A DNA stretch of 22,595 bases from a virus. Below the pieces are notes generated by a model. That model was not told where the DNA came from and searched no databases. It saw nothing but the letters and a program-made list of their open reading frames with translations. Shown in pieces: positions 20,189 to 22,595 of this stretch. How positions within the stretch are numbered: position 1 is the stretch's first letter; each line of letters begins with the position of its first letter. The stretch spans positions 1 to 22,595 of IMG/VR virus record IMGVR_UViG_3300037852_000367; one strand, given 5' to 3'. The translations under genes were made by a program, and so were the position numbers.

Positions 20189-22595
20189 GCCGCGTCTAAT
20201 CTTGGTCCGTTGTGCTGGGCGCCTTGCAAACACTATCGCGGGATTCGCGAGGGTGCGGGGTACACCTGTGCGGCGTATCCGAGCGGTATTCCAGTCGAGA
20301 TTTGTGCCAGCCTATGGGATCACAGATCGCCTCAAAAGGGCGACCATGGGATTCAGTTTGAGCCGATGACCCCGAAGATCGCCCAAGATCCAGCTGAGTC
20401 AGAAGCCCAGCGCCGCGCGATGTTCGCGTCGGCCGCAGGGCACTCGACACTGGGAATTCCAAAGAAAGTCGGCGAGGAGTTCACCGAGTCCGACCCCGGC
20501 GGCAAGCTCCCCGCCCGCGCCAAGGATCTCGCCCCAGAGAAGTTCGCCGCGATCAAACGCGGGCTGGAGTTCCTGCGCGAGTTCTTCACCGAGGAGGAGG
20601 CCGAGCCGGAGCACGCAGCGAAGGACGAGGTGCCCGCGCTGGGCGGCGCGGCTAACTCGGGCGTGCCGGTGGGTGGACGGCGCGAGGGTGAGGATGCTAA
20701 TTGGGAAGAAGGTAAGCATCCTCGAAATCAAGGAAAATTTTCGTCGGCTCCTGGCGGCAGTGGACGCAGTAGCAATAATGAGAGCCGTTCTAGTAAGAAA
20801 ATTGATTACGCAAATCGGCCGCCGCTCGCCTTTCACAAAGATCGTCCCGGAACGGCTCATTATATCGTAAATAATGGGACTATTCGTCCGTACGAAAAGG
20901 GCGATCTTCTTGATTCGGTGGGATCGCTCCTTGAATACAAGATTGATGTTAAGCACAGTGGAGTAACTAAGACGACGGGTCGTGTAGAAGATCACGGCGA
21001 TGGTCATTTTGTTTTTGTCTCTGATGTCGATAAGATGCAGCCGGTTCCTTATAAGATGGAAGAGAAACCGACTCCAGAAAGCGTTGAGAAGCAGTCTGGG
21101 TTTGATTTTGCGATTAAGAAGGGAAAAAAGGGTGGAGATTTTAAGCATATCCAAGAAAAATCTGTCGATTTTTCCGATGGATACCGCGAAGGTCTTCGTG
21201 CTCTAGCAGATGAGCCAAAGGAAAAGATTAAAGAATATCAAGATTTGATTTCAGGCAACCAAGCTCGTGACGATGCCTCAGAACCCGTCGGCCGCGCGGC
21301 CAGCCTAGCCTTCGTCACCAAAGACGGCAAGGCGCTGCTCCTGAAGCGCGCCGACGACGAAAGCAACTATCCCGGCACTTGGGCCTTCCCCGGAGGCAAG
21401 CTCGACGAGGGCGAGGACTTCGAGGACGCCGCCCTGCGCGAGGCTCGCGAGGAGTGCGGCGAGGACTGCCTGAACGGCGTGGTGCGGCCGGAAGCTGAGG
21501 ACGCCCGCTCGTGCCTCAAGGCCCTGGACCAGCGTCGCACGCCCTTCGGCTGGGACCACGCAACCTTCGCGCTGCCAGTCGAGGACGAGTTCGAGCCGAC
21601 TTTGAATAAAGAGCACTCGGACCACGCTTGGGTCTACCCTGACGAGCTTCCGGAGAAGACGCACCCTGGCGTGAGGGCGACGATCGAGGACTGCCTGAAG
21701 GGTGGTGAAGTCAAGGATGAATCGGTTGAGACTAAGGAACGCCACGAAGGTAAGCTCTCCGAGCGCACGCACCAGGAGATTGGCCGCGTAGGTTCGCCTA
21801 AGCGCGAGGATATGGCGGGGAGCGAATTCCTGCTGTCTAGTGAGAAAAAGTATCCAATCAAGAAATCTGGAAAATATGATCGTTCGCTTCTCCTTGCCGC
21901 CGCAAAAGAAGCCCGAATGCACGGCCGCGGCGACCTAGCCAAGCGCGCAGACGCTATACGAGCCCGCGAGTTCCCCGAGCCCGCCAAGGACGGCATGGAG
22001 CAGCGCGCCGTGCCCGGTGGTGGCCGCGGCCCGATGATCCGGTTCTCGCCCGTGGACAAGCGCGAGGCGCGGTTGGCCGGCGTGACGCGGGGTCAGGAGC
22101 GCGGGCAGAAGACGCGGGTGGCTAATATCGCTGGCTTCGATATGGCGATGGATTGGTCCGGTAACGTTGCGCTCGACGTTAAGGGATCGCTCCCCGGTGT
22201 GCTGGCATTCGACAAAGATTCGACGCGCAAGTTTGATGCCGATGGGCGCATGCACGTTGACCAGGCTAATATTTCGAAGGCAAACGTCTGCGAATATTTG
22301 GGTAAAGAGATACCAGACGCGCAGAAGCTTGGCCTCGATCCGGAGAAGAAGTACCGACTCTACCGCGACCCGGAGGAACTGAAGAAGGCTGTAAAGACCT
22401 TCAACCAGATTCCTATCTTATCGAAGCATGTGCCGGTCGACGCGGACACCCACCCCGCTGAGTTGGTCGTCGGATCGACGGGAACCGACGCGGACTTTGG
22501 CGACGGCTATCTGAAGAACAGCTTGGTCTTTTGGCCGCGCAAAGCTATCGACGAGATCGAATCCAACCGCAAGAAACAGTTGAGCGCAGGCTACA
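20186..22595 (+). CDS. Fused Cys-rich domain, NUDIX hydrolase and DUF2213 prohead domain; partial at right edge
   Basis: I checked this frame codon by codon: it has no stop from the TAA at 20180 to the window end, giving at least 803 codons from ATT 20186. Domains in order: (1) residues about 8-60, C10, C14, H16, C28 with YPSGIPVEICASLWDHRSPQKGD, like the short Cys domain (C.pC.H...C.afP.GIP..I..dHr....GD.GI.FE) of other phage proteins; (2) GKHPRNQGKFSS near 175-187; (3) an unknown AT-rich section, about 190-360; (4) a NUDIX domain, about 370-515, with box G(404)KLDEGE...REAREECGE(426); (5) a short helical motif at 544-596 (FLLSSEKKYPI...AKEARMHGRGDLAKRA); (6) from about 643 a DUF2213-like domain (ANVCEYLGKEIP, YRLYRDPEEL, SAGY). 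DUF2213 is found near prohead protease/scaffold genes. Whether these form one polypeptide or a polyprotein is not known. Confidence 0.72.
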   Translation, partial: MAASNLGPLCWAPCKHYRGIREGAGYTCAAYPSGIPVEICASLWDHRSPQKGDHGIQFEPMTPKIAQDPAESEAQRRAMFASAAGHSTLGIPKKVGEEFTESDPGGKLPARAKDLAPEKFAAIKRGLEFLREFFTEEEAEPEHAAKDEVPALGGAANSGVPVGGRREGEDANWEEGKHPRNQGKFSSAPGGSGRSSNNESRSSKKIDYANRPPLAFHKDRPGTAHYIVNNGTIRPYEKGDLLDSVGSLLEYKIDVKHSGVTKTTGRVEDHGDGHFVFVSDVDKMQPVPYKMEEKPTPESVEKQSGFDFAIKKGKKGGDFKHIQEKSVDFSDGYREGLRALADEPKEKIKEYQDLISGNQARDDASEPVGRAASLAFVTKDGKALLLKRADDESNYPGTWAFPGGKLDEGEDFEDAALREAREECGEDCLNGVVRPEAEDARSCLKALDQRRTPFGWDHATFALPVEDEFEPTLNKEHSDHAWVYPDELPEKTHPGVRATIEDCLKGGEVKDESVETKERHEGKLSERTHQEIGRVGSPKREDMAGSEFLLSSEKKYPIKKSGKYDRSLLLAAAKEARMHGRGDLAKRADAIRAREFPEPAKDGMEQRAVPGGGRGPMIRFSPVDKREARLAGVTRGQERGQKTRVANIAGFDMAMDWSGNVALDVKGSLPGVLAFDKDSTRKFDADGRMHVDQANISKANVCEYLGKEIPDAQKLGLDPEKKYRLYRDPEELKKAVKTFNQIPILSKHVPVDADTHPAELVVGSTGTDADFGDGYLKNSLVFWPRKAIDEIESNRKKQLSAGY

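Noticed and set aside
20399-21154. Minus-strand frame of 251 codons opposite the prohead fusion
   Set aside because: The plus-strand frame through here is open for over 800 codons and carries recognisable domains.

Overview
The window is part of a tailed double-stranded DNA bacteriophage (Caudoviricetes) or a prophage of that type. By eye the base composition is roughly 55-60 % GC. The recognisable families (portal of the DUF1073 type, Mu-F-like head protein, NUDIX and DUF2213 prohead domains, a NusG-like protein, a DUF3309-like mini-protein) are ones mainly met in phages of Proteobacteria. The host cannot be fixed from this sequence, and no tRNA, rRNA, integrase, CRISPR array or insertion sequence was found.

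Layout. Bases 1-4954 form a leftward (minus-strand) early/replication unit. Reading in the direction of transcription it holds a 95-residue protein resembling the C-terminal domain of phage helicase-primases, a 782-residue AEP-like primase fused to a VirE-type helicase, a GIY-YIG (T5orf172-like) nuclease, and a string of small unknown proteins including a mini P-loop protein. Several genes overlap by four bases and are probably translationally coupled. Bases 4955-5459 are non-coding: 14 copies of GTTAC/GTAAC in about 260 bp, a 17-bp inverted repeat, an AT-rich tract, and two divergent promoter candidates of the same form (TTTACC, 17 bp, TATA). This looks like a replication origin and/or master control region.

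Bases 5460-22595 form a rightward late unit. It starts with a NusG-like transcription factor, then small and large terminase, two small proteins, portal, an unknown protein, the Mu-F-like head protein, a two-helix membrane mini-protein, an Ig-like protein, a GT-B-type glycosyltransferase, two structural proteins, a 972-residue fibre-like protein, a protein made of 24 tandem 14-residue repeats, an Ig-like small protein, an HExxH metallopeptidase-like protein, and a reading frame open for at least 803 codons. That last frame joins a Cys-rich domain, a NUDIX hydrolase and a DUF2213 prohead domain and runs off the right edge. The major capsid gene is expected just beyond the window.

The most unusual points are the GTTAC array with matched divergent promoters, a NusG-family gene at the head of the late operon, the 14-residue repeat protein, the long NUDIX-DUF2213 fusion, and two late genes whose only well-placed start codons appear to be ATC and ATT. 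The reading throughout is by eye; homology statements rest on remembered family patterns, not searches.
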